Counted from the first letter of the stretch, positions 31,971 to 39,247 are shown. The stretch: 64,000 bases of DNA from Sphingopyxis sp. H073 (GCF_001468395.1 NZ_LNSG01000007.1:1-64000); one strand, 5' to 3'. The notes: generated by a model from the sequence alone, not told the origin. Made by a program: numbers and translations.

Positions 31971-32630
31971 TCACGCGGCCAGCCGACTAAGCGCCCGATG
32001 CAGATTGGCAGGATGCCACTTGCCCCCGGCTGGCGAAGGAATGCCTTCATCGTTCAAGGCTGCGATCATCCGGCGAACGGATAGGCCGCTGTCCTTCATG
32101 GCCTGTAGGCGATCAGCAAGAGGCTCTAGGCGCTCCATTGCCGCTGCCTTGTTCGCCGCTGCCAGCGCCTTGCCGTTGGTCCCCAGCACGGTCCCCTTCG
32201 CTTTGGCCGCGGCAAGGGCTGCCTTCGTCCGCTGCGATATAATCTCGCCTTCCCGCTCCGCGAGGGCCGCATAGAGATGAAGCTGGAAGCGATCAGCGTT
32301 CGGCATGTCCGCCACGGCGAAATCAACCCCGGTCTCCATGAGGCCTGAAATGAAATGGACGTTGCGGGCAAGGCGGTCCAGCTTGGCGAGCACTAGCTTG
32401 GCCTTCGTCCGCTTCGCTTCTGTGAGCGCGGCAAGAAGCTGTGGACGCTTGGCGAGGGCATTGCTGCCTTTGCCGGTTTCAATCTCTTGGTACTCCCCGA
32501 CGATATCCAGCCCCGATGCAGCGGCATAGCGCGCCACGGCTTCACGCTGGGCTTCTAGGCCAAGACCGCTGCGTCCCTGCCGGTCAGTCGATACACGGAG
32601 ATAGGCAATGGCTTTGCTCGGGGTAGGCAT
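31971..32630 (-). CDS. Small serine recombinase (resolvase/invertase family)
   Basis: This 219-residue protein has the resolvase catalytic domain (about 1-140): KAIAYLRVSTDRQG with nucleophile Ser14, the AKLDRLARNVHF segment with its conserved arginines, and the long E helix after AEREGEIISQRTKAALAAAK. The C-terminal part (LKD-like, SVRRMIAALNDEGIPSPAGG) is a helix-turn-helix DNA-binding domain. It would cut and rejoin DNA through a Ser linkage. The ATG follows AGGAG. A 32-bp dyad lies 17-48 bp upstream of the start. It could resolve dimers of the excised circle or invert a segment. Confidence 0.92.
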   Translation of the reverse strand: MPTPSKAIAYLRVSTDRQGRSGLGLEAQREAVARYAAASGLDIVGEYQEIETGKGSNALAKRPQLLAALTEAKRTKAKLVLAKLDRLARNVHFISGLMETGVDFAVADMPNADRFQLHLYAALAEREGEIISQRTKAALAAAKAKGTVLGTNGKALAAANKAAAMERLEPLADRLQAMKDSGLSVRRMIAALNDEGIPSPAGGKWHPANLHRALSRLAA

Positions 32631-32646
32631 GAAATCGCTCCTAGGC

Positions 32647-32678
32647 GTTCACAAGTTATCGAACGTTTATGCGTGAAC
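32647..32678. promoter_or_regulatory. Dyad upstream of the serine recombinase (res-like)
   Basis: GTTCAC (32647-32652) and GTGAAC (32673-32678) bound a 32-bp imperfect dyad, with 8 of 12 outer positions symmetric. Its size is that of a resolvase subsite (28-34 bp) and it lies next to the recombinase gene, where Tn3-type resolvases bind. It may equally be an operator. Confidence 0.45.
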
Positions 32679-32772
32679 AGTCAGGGATGCAAGAGGGTTT
32701 GACGCTGGGCCGCGCCCGATCATCGGCAGGGGATGAAGCCGGGCAATCGCCGGGCGCGCGCTGTATGGAGCC

Positions 32773-32825
32773 GGGGGCGCCCCCCACGGGGGGTAACTGC
32801 CGTGTCTATGGTCAGAGTTGCCCCC
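32773..32825. other. Structured intergenic DNA between recombinase and cargo
   Basis: A perfect GGGGGCGCCCCC palindrome (32773-32784) is followed by a 10-bp stem with one wobble (32789-32798 with 32816-32825). No gene is seen between 32679 and 32904; a weak promoter (TTGTTG at 32867, AATAAT at 32888) may drive the cargo genes. Confidence 0.4.
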
Positions 32826-32904
32826 TCGCATGAGGATACCGATTTTCGATTTAGGCTAGTTGGCCATTGTTGCGTTCCCGACGGCAAAATAATACCGGCG
32901 GTGG

Positions 32905-33054
32905 ATGTTTGAGATATTCTTACCCATGCTTCTCATCGCTTCTCCAGAGGCGCTAGGCCTTAACTCGCTTGTCGCGGAGTATCCCCAGCGCCTTTTTTGC
33001 CATGCGGATAGGTTGGCAATGATTATCGAGGCCCTAGCGGCTGGCGACCGATAG
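32905..33054 (+). CDS. Possible 49-residue protein leading the cargo module
   Basis: ATG 32905 opens a frame encoding MFEIFLPMLLIASPEALGLN and so on to EALAAGDR, ending in TAG directly before the ATG of the next gene (TAGATG), which suggests coupling. The ribosome site is weak and a candidate promoter lies very close upstream. The N-terminus is hydrophobic but short. It is a tentative gene. Confidence 0.42.
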   Translation: MFEIFLPMLLIASPEALGLNSLVAEYPQRLFCHADRLAMIIEALAAGDR

Positions 33055-33453
33055 ATGCCGGATACCAATTTGCTCTCCTTTTTCTTGCTAATGTTGCTGC
33101 CCGCAATTTTCCTGTCTGGCTACTTTTTCGGGCGGAGAGCGGGCAGGCGCTGGTTCATGGCTGCGTCGGCAGGAAAGGGCGAAGTCGCATCCCTAACTTA
33201 CCCCGAAGTCGCATATAGGGTGCGCCGGGTTAACGCCTATTTCTTCAGTTGGATGCGGGCCGCCGAAAAATGCGAGCTTGTGAAGTACGGCAAGATACCG
33301 GACGCTGCCTTGCAGCAAAAAGCCCGTTTTATGCTGACCGCGTCTATCGCCGTTGCTGCGAGTAAACTGCACGATGAGGCACTGGCCTGCATGAGGGATC
33401 AACAGCCCGAACATGATGATACTGAATTTCGGTTTGGGGACCCCAGAATTTAA
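33055..33453 (+). CDS. Membrane-anchored protein of unknown function (132 residues)
   Basis: One N-terminal hydrophobic segment (LLSFFLLMLLPAIFLSGYFF) is followed by a basic patch (GRRAGRR), predicting an inner-membrane anchor with a cytoplasmic ~105-residue domain. The domain is mostly helical (TYPEVAYRVRRVNAYFFSWM, QQKARFMLTASIAVAASKLH). No family is recognised. It lacks a clear ribosome site but starts right after the stop of the preceding frame. Location beside attR is typical for element cargo. Confidence 0.7.
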   Translation: MPDTNLLSFFLLMLLPAIFLSGYFFGRRAGRRWFMAASAGKGEVASLTYPEVAYRVRRVNAYFFSWMRAAEKCELVKYGKIPDAALQQKARFMLTASIAVAASKLHDEALACMRDQQPEHDDTEFRFGDPRI

Positions 33454-33508
33454 GTTGTTGGCAACCCGTCGCTCATACGCGCAACTTGTTTGTAGCTAGG
33501 AGGTCGCA

Positions 33509-33769
33509 TTGCGTTGGTTGCTGTTGTTGTCGCCCCTGATCCTGTCCGCCTGTGGCGAACCGCGGTCAGCCGTATTGTTCCGCCAATTCCAAGTTCTCGC
33601 CAAGGGAGGGGCAACGCAGCAAGAGCTTTGCGCCAAGGCCAAAGAGGTTGCGGATGCCTATGTGGTCGAGGACAACACCGAGAGCTACGCGACTTGGCGG
33701 CAAATAGCGGACATACGTTGTGGCTGGGCTGCACTAGAAAAATGGAAGGCGGAGCAATCAGGCGGATAA
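33509..33769 (+). CDS. Small lipoprotein of unknown function (86 residues)
   Basis: Translation starts with TTG at 33509 behind a perfect AGGAGG at 5-nt spacing. The N-terminus MRWLLLLSPLILSAC is a short lipoprotein signal with lipobox LSAC (Cys15). The mature ~70 residues are polar, with two more cysteines (ELCAKAKEVADAYVVE and DIRCGWAALEKWKAEQ), possibly a disulfide. It is envelope-located. It ends 98 bp before attR. Phage and satellite lipoproteins often block superinfection, which is a hypothesis here. Confidence 0.75.
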   Translation: MRWLLLLSPLILSACGEPRSAVLFRQFQVLAKGGATQQELCAKAKEVADAYVVEDNTESYATWRQIADIRCGWAALEKWKAEQSGG

Positions 33770-33867
33770 GGGGGCTTGCGCTAGGTACTCCATTCGACTA
33801 GTCCACCGCCGCAACGTAGCTGACCCAAACCCACGGTTTTCCGCCAGATTTGACTTTTGGCGAAAAA

Positions 33868-33884
33868 TCCTCTTCTGGGCACCA
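33868..33884 (+). repeat. attR: 17-bp direct repeat
   Basis: This copy of TCCTCTTCTGGGCACCA is identical to the tRNA-Leu end at 26140-26156 and ends 2 bp before tRNA-Thr. It marks the right boundary of the element. Confidence 0.92.
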
Positions 33885-33886
33885 GT

Positions 33887-33962
33887 GCCGCTTTAGCTCA
33901 GTTGGTAGAGCACATCATTCGTAATGATGGGGCCACAGGTTCGAGTCCTGTAAGCGGCACCA
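33887..33962 (+). tRNA. tRNA-Thr (anticodon CGT)
   Basis: This 76-nt tRNA has an acceptor stem GCCGCTT/AAGCGGC, anticodon arm CATCA-TTCGTAA-TGATG with anticodon CGT (reads ACG), T-arm CAGGTTCGAGTCCTG, discriminator A and encoded CCA. Before the element inserted it lay 2 bp behind tRNA-Leu and was presumably co-transcribed. It now sits directly after attR; a TTGACT at 33850-33855 is well placed as a new -35, but the -10 is poor. Confidence 0.97.
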
Positions 33963-33992
33963 TAGCTTCCCCAAATTCTCCGCGCGTCCCGC

Positions 33993-35147
33993 TCAGAAGC
34001 TCTTGGGGAGTTTCAGCACATGCGTTGCGACGTGGCTCAGGATCAGGTTCGTGCTGATCGGCGCGACCTGATAGAGGCGCGTTTCGCGGAACTTGCGTTC
34101 GATGTCATATTCCTCGGCGAAGCCGAAGCCGCCGTGCGTCTGGATGCACATATCGGCGGCGTACCAGCTTGCCTCCGACGCAAGCATTTTCGCCATGTTG
34201 GCTTCGGTGCCGCAAGGCTCGCCCGCCTCGAACATCGCCGCCGCCTTGTCGACCATCGCCGCGGCCGCCGAAATCTGGACGTGCGCACGCGCGATCGGGA
34301 ACTGGATGCCCTGATTCTCCCCGATGGGGCGCCCGAATACCTCGCGCTCCGAGGCGTAGGCGGCGGCGCGGTCGATAAAGAAGCGGCCGTCGCCGATGCA
34401 TTCGCTGGCGATCAGGATGCGCTCGGCATTCATGCCGTCGAGAATATAGCGGAAGCCCTTGCCTTCCTCCCCGATCAGGTTTGCGGCGGGAACGCGCAGG
34501 TCGTCGAAGAAAAGCTCGGTCGTCGCATGGTTGAGCATCGTGCGGATCGGCCGGATGGTGAGGCCGTTGCCGACCGCCTCGCGCATGTCGACGAGCAGCA
34601 CGCTCATTCCGTCGGACGATTTCTGGGCCTGATCGCGCGGGGTGGTACGGACGAGCAGGACCATCAGGTCGCTGTGCTCGGCGCGGCTGATCCAGATCTT
34701 CTGGCCCGAAACGATATAATCGTCGCCGTCGCGGCGCGCGAAGGTCTTGATCCGCGTCGTGTCGGTGCCGCTCGTCGGTTCGGTGACGCCGAAGGCCTGC
34801 AGGCGAAGCGCCCCGCTCGCGATGCCGGGCAGGTAGCGCGCCTTCTGCTCGGGCGAGCCGTGCTTCAGGATCGTCCCCATCGTGTACATCTGCGCGTGGC
34901 AGGCGCCGCCGTTGCAGCCCGAACGATGGATCTCCTCGAGGATCGCGGTCGCCGCCGACAGGCCGAGCCCGGCGCCGCCATATTCTTCGGGCACGAGCAC
35001 CGACAGGAAACCCGCTTCGGTCAGGGTACGGACGAAGTCGGTCGGATAGATGCGATCGCGGTCGAGCGCCTGCCAATAGCTGCCGGGGAATTCGGCGCAC
35101 AGGCGGCGAACGGATTCGCGAATTTCGGGGTGCAATGGTTCGGACAT
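33993..35147 (-). CDS. Acyl-CoA dehydrogenase
   Basis: This 384-residue flavoprotein desaturates an acyl-CoA at the alpha-beta position and passes electrons to ETF. Motifs are YGGAGLGLSAATAILEEIHR, the FAD/substrate region LQAFGVTEPTSGTDTTRIKT, YIVSGQKIWISRAEHSD, and the C-terminal THGGFGFAEEYDIERKFRET with the expected catalytic glutamate area. The substrate is unknown; this type is often linked to branched or dicarboxylic acyl-CoAs. It is the last gene of the minus-strand catabolic cluster, 13 bp after the hydratase gene. Confidence 0.93.
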   Translation of the reverse strand: MSEPLHPEIRESVRRLCAEFPGSYWQALDRDRIYPTDFVRTLTEAGFLSVLVPEEYGGAGLGLSAATAILEEIHRSGCNGGACHAQMYTMGTILKHGSPEQKARYLPGIASGALRLQAFGVTEPTSGTDTTRIKTFARRDGDDYIVSGQKIWISRAEHSDLMVLLVRTTPRDQAQKSSDGMSVLLVDMREAVGNGLTIRPIRTMLNHATTELFFDDLRVPAANLIGEEGKGFRYILDGMNAERILIASECIGDGRFFIDRAAAYASEREVFGRPIGENQGIQFPIARAHVQISAAAAMVDKAAAMFEAGEPCGTEANMAKMLASEASWYAADMCIQTHGGFGFAEEYDIERKFRETRLYQVAPISTNLILSHVATHVLKLPKSF

Positions 35148-35160
35148 CGATATTTCTCTT

Positions 35161-36009
35161 TCAGTTGGCCGTCGCCGCCATCACCTGTCGGCGATCGGCG
35201 GCAAAAGCGGCGAGGGCGATGGTGTCGTCGTCGCGACGAAGGACGAGATGGAGCGGATCACCGCAGATCGCGGGGGACAGGCCGCGGAAGGCGAAGCGTT
35301 GGAGCATGTTGTCCCCGAGATGTAGCGCCGCAAGGTCGAGCAGGAGCGTCGCGGTGAGTGGGCCGTGGACGACGAGGCCGCGGTAGCCCTCTTCGTGGGT
35401 CGCATAGGGCAGGTCATAATGAATGCGGTGGCTGTTGAAGGTCAGCGCCGAGTAACGGAACAGCAGCGCTTCGGACGGGACGAGCATCCGGTGCGCTTCC
35501 CAGCCCGATGCGTCGAACTTGCCCTCGCCGGGCGGGGGAGGGGCAGCGGGAGCGCCGGCGGGCGCGGGCTCGCGGAAGACGATCGACTGGATTTCGCGCA
35601 CCGCGAGGGCGCCGTCCCCACGGGTTTCGTGAGCAATTTCGGCGAAGACGAGCTTGCCCGTGCCGCCCTGCTTTTCGGTGATCGAGGCGACGCGCGAACT
35701 GCGCATGATCGACTGGCGGGGGCGCAAGGGCGCGAGGAATTCGACCTTGCTCGCCGCCCACATGCGGCGCGGCAGGGGGATGGGGGGCAGGAAGCTGTCG
35801 TCGCTGTCCCCGCGCACCGGATGGCCGTCGGCGCCGAGGGTCGCGGTCGGCGCGTCGGGCAGGCAAAGGCACCAGTGATACGCCTGCGGGACGCTGCCGT
35901 CGGCGGGCGCGCTACGGTCGAGCGTCGCTAGCCAGCGCGCGACCGCGGCGGGATCGATATGATCGTGGCGGACATCCTCGCGGCCGATCCAGGCCTGCCA
36001 GTCGCTCAT
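35161..36009 (-). CDS. Hotdog-fold acyl-CoA hydratase (mesaconyl-C4-CoA hydratase/HTD2-like)
   Basis: This 282-residue protein has an N-terminal FAS1-like dehydratase domain (RMWAASKVEFLAPLRPRQ) and a C-terminal MaoC-type hotdog with FNSHRIHYDLPYATHEEGYR and GLVVHGPLTATLL, which carries the hydratase Asp/His motif. Relatives hydrate mesaconyl-C4-CoA, 3-methylfumaryl-CoA or other enoyl-CoAs. Its ATG shares one base with the stop of the upstream dehydrogenase (TGATG), so the two are translationally coupled. The adjacent methylsuccinyl-CoA-dehydrogenase-like gene makes a C5 branched dicarboxyl-CoA substrate plausible. Confidence 0.82.
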   Translation of the reverse strand: MSDWQAWIGREDVRHDHIDPAAVARWLATLDRSAPADGSVPQAYHWCLCLPDAPTATLGADGHPVRGDSDDSFLPPIPLPRRMWAASKVEFLAPLRPRQSIMRSSRVASITEKQGGTGKLVFAEIAHETRGDGALAVREIQSIVFREPAPAGAPAAPPPPGEGKFDASGWEAHRMLVPSEALLFRYSALTFNSHRIHYDLPYATHEEGYRGLVVHGPLTATLLLDLAALHLGDNMLQRFAFRGLSPAICGDPLHLVLRRDDDTIALAAFAADRRQVMAATAN

Positions 36010-37724
36010 CAATTGCGTCCTCCGGTCAGTCCGCGCGCGATCACCTGCGCCTGAATCTCGGCTGCGCCCTCGAAGATGTTGAGGATGCGCGCGTCGCAGA
36101 GGATACGGCTGATCTCATACTCAAGGGCATAGCCGTTGCCGCCATGGATCTGCAGCGCGGCATCGGCGTTCGACCAGGCGGCGCGCGCGCCGAGCAGCTT
36201 CGCCATGCCCGCCTCGATATCGCAGCGCTTGCCCGAATCCTTCGCGCGCGCGGCTGCGTAGCTCAGCTCGCGCGCGGTTATGAAATCGACGAGGCTCATA
36301 GCGAGCTTGTCGGCGACGCGCGGGAAATGGATGATCGCCTTCCCGAACTGCTTGCGGGTCAGTGCATAGTCGAGCCCGAGTTCGAGCGCGCGGCGCGCGA
36401 CGCCGACGGCGCGCGCGGCGGTCTGGATGCGGGCGCCCTCGAAGGTGCGCATCAGCTGCTTGAAGCCTTGCCCCTCCTCGCCGCCGAGCAGCGCGTCGGC
36501 GGGTGCCGTAAGCCCCTCGAACTGCAGCGCATATTCGCGCATCCCGCGATAGCCGAGTACCTCGATCTCGCTGCCGGTCATCCCGGCTGCAGGAAAGGGA
36601 TCGCTCTCGGTCCCGCGCGGCTTGGGGACGAGCAGCATCGACAGGCCGGCATAGCCCTTCGCATCGGGCAGGGTGCGGGCGAGCAGGGTCATCAGGTCCG
36701 AGCGCGCGGCGTGGGTGATCCAGGTCTTCGCGCCGTCGATGATCCAGCGGTCGCCCTCGCGACGCGCCTTGGTTTGCAGCGCGCCGAGGTCGGAGCCGAC
36801 GTCGGGTTCGGTGAACACCGCCGTCGGCAGGATCTCGCCGCTGGCGATCCGCGGCAGCCATTCGGTCTTTTGCGCGTCGGTGCCGCCCATCGCGATCAAT
36901 TCGCCCGCAATCTCCGACCGCGTGCCGAGCGACCCGGCGCCGATCCAGCCGCGCGACAGCTCTTCGGTGACGATGCACATGACGAGCTTGCCGAGGCCGA
37001 GCCCGCCATATTCCTCGGGAATACAGACACCAAAGGTGCCTAGCTCAGCCATCGCCTGCACCGTTGCATCGGGGACCAGGTCGTTCGCGAGGTGCCAAGC
37101 GTGGGCGTGCGGGACGATCGCGGCGTCGGTGAAGCGGCGATATTGTTCGCGGATCGCGTCGAGGTCGGCGTCGTGGAGCGTCTCGCTCGGCCAATGGCCT
37201 TCGGCGAGCGCGGCGGCGACGCTGGCGCGGGTCGTGGCGTGGTCGGTATTCAGCAGGTCGGCGCAGGCGTCGGCAAGCGTGCGGGCTGCGGCGGTGAGGC
37301 CGAGGTCGGCGGGGCGGAAGATTTCGTTCTGCCCCATCGGCAGGCCGCCGGTGAGTTGGCCGATGCCTTCAGCGAAGGCGAGGGCGGCGATTTTGTCGTC
37401 GAGGGGATTGGAGTCGCCGTTCGAGTCGAGCCAGCCGAGCGTGGCTTCGAGCGCGGCAACGGTGGTTGCGACCCATGCGAAGCCGTGCGCGGCGCGTTGT
37501 TCGCGGTCGATGGGGGAGAGGTCCGGCCTGGAGCTTTTCGGGCTTTCCTGTTCCCCCGCGAAGGCGGGGGTCCATCTCCCGTCGGTGCTATTTTGAGCCG
37601 TTGGATGATGGGTCCCCGCCTTCGCGGGGACACACGGATGATTTAACCGCTCACTTAGGGCTTGCTGTGCGGCGTTGCGATACACCTGCGCTGCGATCAG
37701 AGCGCCGTTCAGATCCGCACGCAT
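36009..37724 (-). CDS. Acyl-CoA dehydrogenase with N-terminal extension, methylsuccinyl-CoA dehydrogenase-like
   Basis: This 571-residue protein has an additional N-terminal helical domain (AAHGFAWVATTVAALEATLG, GQLTGGLPMGQNEIFRPADL) like that of methylsuccinyl-CoA dehydrogenase of the ethylmalonyl-CoA pathway. A normal dehydrogenase follows from about residue 185 (IPEEYGGLGLGKL, FTEPDVGSDLGALQTK, GGNGYALEYEISRILCDARI). Residues 31-60 (from CVPAKAGTHH to WTPAFAGEQE) are the translation of a palindromic repeat inserted in frame, probably in a tolerant linker. No crotonyl-CoA carboxylase/reductase gene is nearby, so the pathway assignment is tentative. Coupled to the downstream hydratase gene. 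Confidence 0.82.
   Translation of the reverse strand: MRADLNGALIAAQVYRNAAQQALSERLNHPCVPAKAGTHHPTAQNSTDGRWTPAFAGEQESPKSSRPDLSPIDREQRAAHGFAWVATTVAALEATLGWLDSNGDSNPLDDKIAALAFAEGIGQLTGGLPMGQNEIFRPADLGLTAAARTLADACADLLNTDHATTRASVAAALAEGHWPSETLHDADLDAIREQYRRFTDAAIVPHAHAWHLANDLVPDATVQAMAELGTFGVCIPEEYGGLGLGKLVMCIVTEELSRGWIGAGSLGTRSEIAGELIAMGGTDAQKTEWLPRIASGEILPTAVFTEPDVGSDLGALQTKARREGDRWIIDGAKTWITHAARSDLMTLLARTLPDAKGYAGLSMLLVPKPRGTESDPFPAAGMTGSEIEVLGYRGMREYALQFEGLTAPADALLGGEEGQGFKQLMRTFEGARIQTAARAVGVARRALELGLDYALTRKQFGKAIIHFPRVADKLAMSLVDFITARELSYAAARAKDSGKRCDIEAGMAKLLGARAAWSNADAALQIHGGNGYALEYEISRILCDARILNIFEGAAEIQAQVIARGLTGGRN
37551..37632. repeat. Palindromic repeat pair inside a coding sequence
   Basis: Each end is itself a hairpin (CCCCCGCGAAGGCGGGGG at 37553-37570; TCCCCGCCTTCGCGGGGA at 37613-37630), and the two ends are inverted to each other, the form of paired REP elements. 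The unit keeps the dehydrogenase frame open. Confidence 0.85.
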
Positions 37725-37749
37725 CGTCAGAGCCTGCCCCCTATTCCTT

Positions 37750-37822
37750 CGTCACCCCGGACTTGATCCGGGGTCCATGCCATCGGCGGCGCTATGGACC
37801 CCGGATCAAGTCCGGGGTGACG
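37750..37822. repeat. Perfect 29-bp inverted repeat
   Basis: Arms 37750-37778 and 37794-37822 are exact complements around a 15-nt spacer; each arm starts CGTCACCCCGGACTTGATC on its own strand. It lies in the 154-bp gap between the thiolase and dehydrogenase genes. The sequence type recurs across alphaproteobacterial genomes, and there is no transposase. It may act as a transcription stop in either direction. Confidence 0.85.
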
Positions 37823-37878
37823 AGGAGGAGGGGCTTGGTTCACGCTGGTTGTCTGCTGTTTGCCGATCGCCGAGACAT

Positions 37879-39093
37879 TCAAGCCGCGCGCTCGAAGATC
37901 GCGGCGATGCCCTGACCGCCGCCGATGCACATGGTTTCAAGCCCGTAGCGGCCGTCGCGGCGGACGAGTTCGCGCGTCAGATTGGCGAGGATGCGCCCGC
38001 CGGTCGCGCCGATCGGGTGGCCGAGCGAGATGCCCGAGCCGTTGACGTTCAAAATCTCGTTGCGGCTGTCGTCGTCGCTCCAGCCCCAGCCCTTGAGCAC
38101 CGCGAGCACCTGCGGCGCAAAGGCTTCGTTGAGCTCGACGAGGTCGATGTCGCCCCAGCCGAGGCCGTTGCGCGCGAAGAGGCGTTCGACGGCGGGGACG
38201 GGGCCGATGCCCATACGGCTGGGGTCGCAGCCCGCGGCGGCCGAGCTGTGGTACCAGGCGATGGGGGTGAGCCCGAGTTCGTCGAGCTTGTCCTCGGCAA
38301 CGACGAGGCACGCGGCGGCAGCGTCATTCTGCTGGCTCGCGTTGCCCGCGGTGACGACGCCGCCTTCGAGGGCTTTCAGCTTGCCGAGCGATTCCATGGT
38401 GGCATCGGCGCGGTAGCCTTCGTCGTGCGCGAAGACGACGGGGTCGCCCTTCTTCTGGGGGACCGAGACGGGGACGAGTTCGTCGTCGAACAGGCCGTTC
38501 GCCCATGCGGCGGCGGCGCGCTGGTGGCTGCGGACGGCATAGGCGTCGCAGGCTTCGCGGCTGATGTCATAGTCCTTGGCGAGATTTTCGGCGGTTTCGA
38601 TCATGCCGGTGATGACGCCGAAGCGCTCGACCGGCTGCGACATGACGCGGCCGCGGGTGAGGCGGTCATGGAGGGTGAGGTTGCCCGCGCGGATGCCCTT
38701 GCGGACGTCGGTCGTATAATGCTCGACGTTCGACATTGACTCCACGCCGCCCGCGACGACGACGTCGGACATGCCGGTCTGGACCATCATCGCGGCGTTG
38801 ACGACCGCCTGCAGCCCCGAGCCGCAGCGGCGATCGAGCTGGTAACCGGGCACCTCGAGCGGCAGGCCCGCGGCGAGCCACGACCAGTGGCCGATGCTTG
38901 GCGCTTCGGCATTGCCATAGCCTTGCGAAAAGACGACGTCGTCGACGCGCGCGGGATCGATCTTCGTGCGCTCGATCAGCGCCTTCAGGATGACGGCGCC
39001 GAGATCGCCGGCGGTGATCGACGAGAGCGAGCCGCCGAACTTGCCGACGGCGGTGCGGATCGGGGCGACGATGGCGGCGCGGCGAAGGGTCAT
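37879..39093 (-). CDS. Thiolase (acetyl-CoA C-acyltransferase)
   Basis: This 404-residue enzyme catalyses CoA-dependent cleavage of 3-oxoacyl-CoA in beta-oxidation. It contains the acyl-enzyme cysteine in DRRCGSGLQAVVNAA, the C-terminal NVNGSGISLGHPIGATGGR with the catalytic His, and the second cysteine in MCIGGGQGIAAIFE. Length and motifs point to a degradative thiolase. It lies between the CoA-transferase gene and the dehydrogenase/hydratase genes, separated by repeats on both sides, so transcription may be modulated within the cluster. Confidence 0.95.
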   Translation of the reverse strand: MTLRRAAIVAPIRTAVGKFGGSLSSITAGDLGAVILKALIERTKIDPARVDDVVFSQGYGNAEAPSIGHWSWLAAGLPLEVPGYQLDRRCGSGLQAVVNAAMMVQTGMSDVVVAGGVESMSNVEHYTTDVRKGIRAGNLTLHDRLTRGRVMSQPVERFGVITGMIETAENLAKDYDISREACDAYAVRSHQRAAAAWANGLFDDELVPVSVPQKKGDPVVFAHDEGYRADATMESLGKLKALEGGVVTAGNASQQNDAAAACLVVAEDKLDELGLTPIAWYHSSAAAGCDPSRMGIGPVPAVERLFARNGLGWGDIDLVELNEAFAPQVLAVLKGWGWSDDDSRNEILNVNGSGISLGHPIGATGGRILANLTRELVRRDGRYGLETMCIGGGQGIAAIFERAA

Positions 39094-39120
39094 TTTCTAA
39101 TCTCCAAACATAAATTGCGT

Positions 39121-39225
39121 GTGCCCCCGCGAAGGCGGGGGTCCATCACCTGCCCTCTCAGCCCTCAGCAACCGCTGGCCGGCATCGCAAGGATCGGATG
39201 ATGGGCCCCCGCCTTCGCGGGGGAA
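39121..39225. repeat. Palindromic repeat pair between thiolase and CoA-transferase
   Basis: The same two-ended unit as at 37551: CCCCCGCGAAGGCGGGGG (39124-39141) and GCCCCCGCCTTCGCGGGGG (39205-39223), inverted. It fills most of the 154-bp gap between two same-strand genes. Confidence 0.85.
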
Positions 39226-39247
39226 CAGGAAGGGGGAGTGGGGCAAT

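Larger units (their letters stand above)
26140..33884. mobile_element. 7.7-kb integrative element with its own replication module
   Basis: The element is bounded by 17-bp direct repeats; excision would release a 7,728-bp circle. Order: integrase (+); minus-strand helicase operon with several small genes; serine recombinase (-); and a plus-strand membrane-protein/lipoprotein module beside attR. Sequence inside is visibly less GC-rich than the flanks. No capsid, portal, terminase, relaxase or type IV secretion gene is seen. It could be a P4/PICI-like phage satellite, an integrated plasmid-like replicon, or a decayed prophage. The replication operon looks intact, which argues against decay. Confidence 0.9.

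Noticed and set aside
31530..32084. Plus-strand frame across the helicase-operon promoter
   Set aside because: Covers two minus-strand genes with better starts; composition is not protein-like.
26140..33884. Insertion sequence or transposon
   Set aside because: No transposase and no terminal inverted repeats; the borders are tRNA-derived direct repeats with an integrase.
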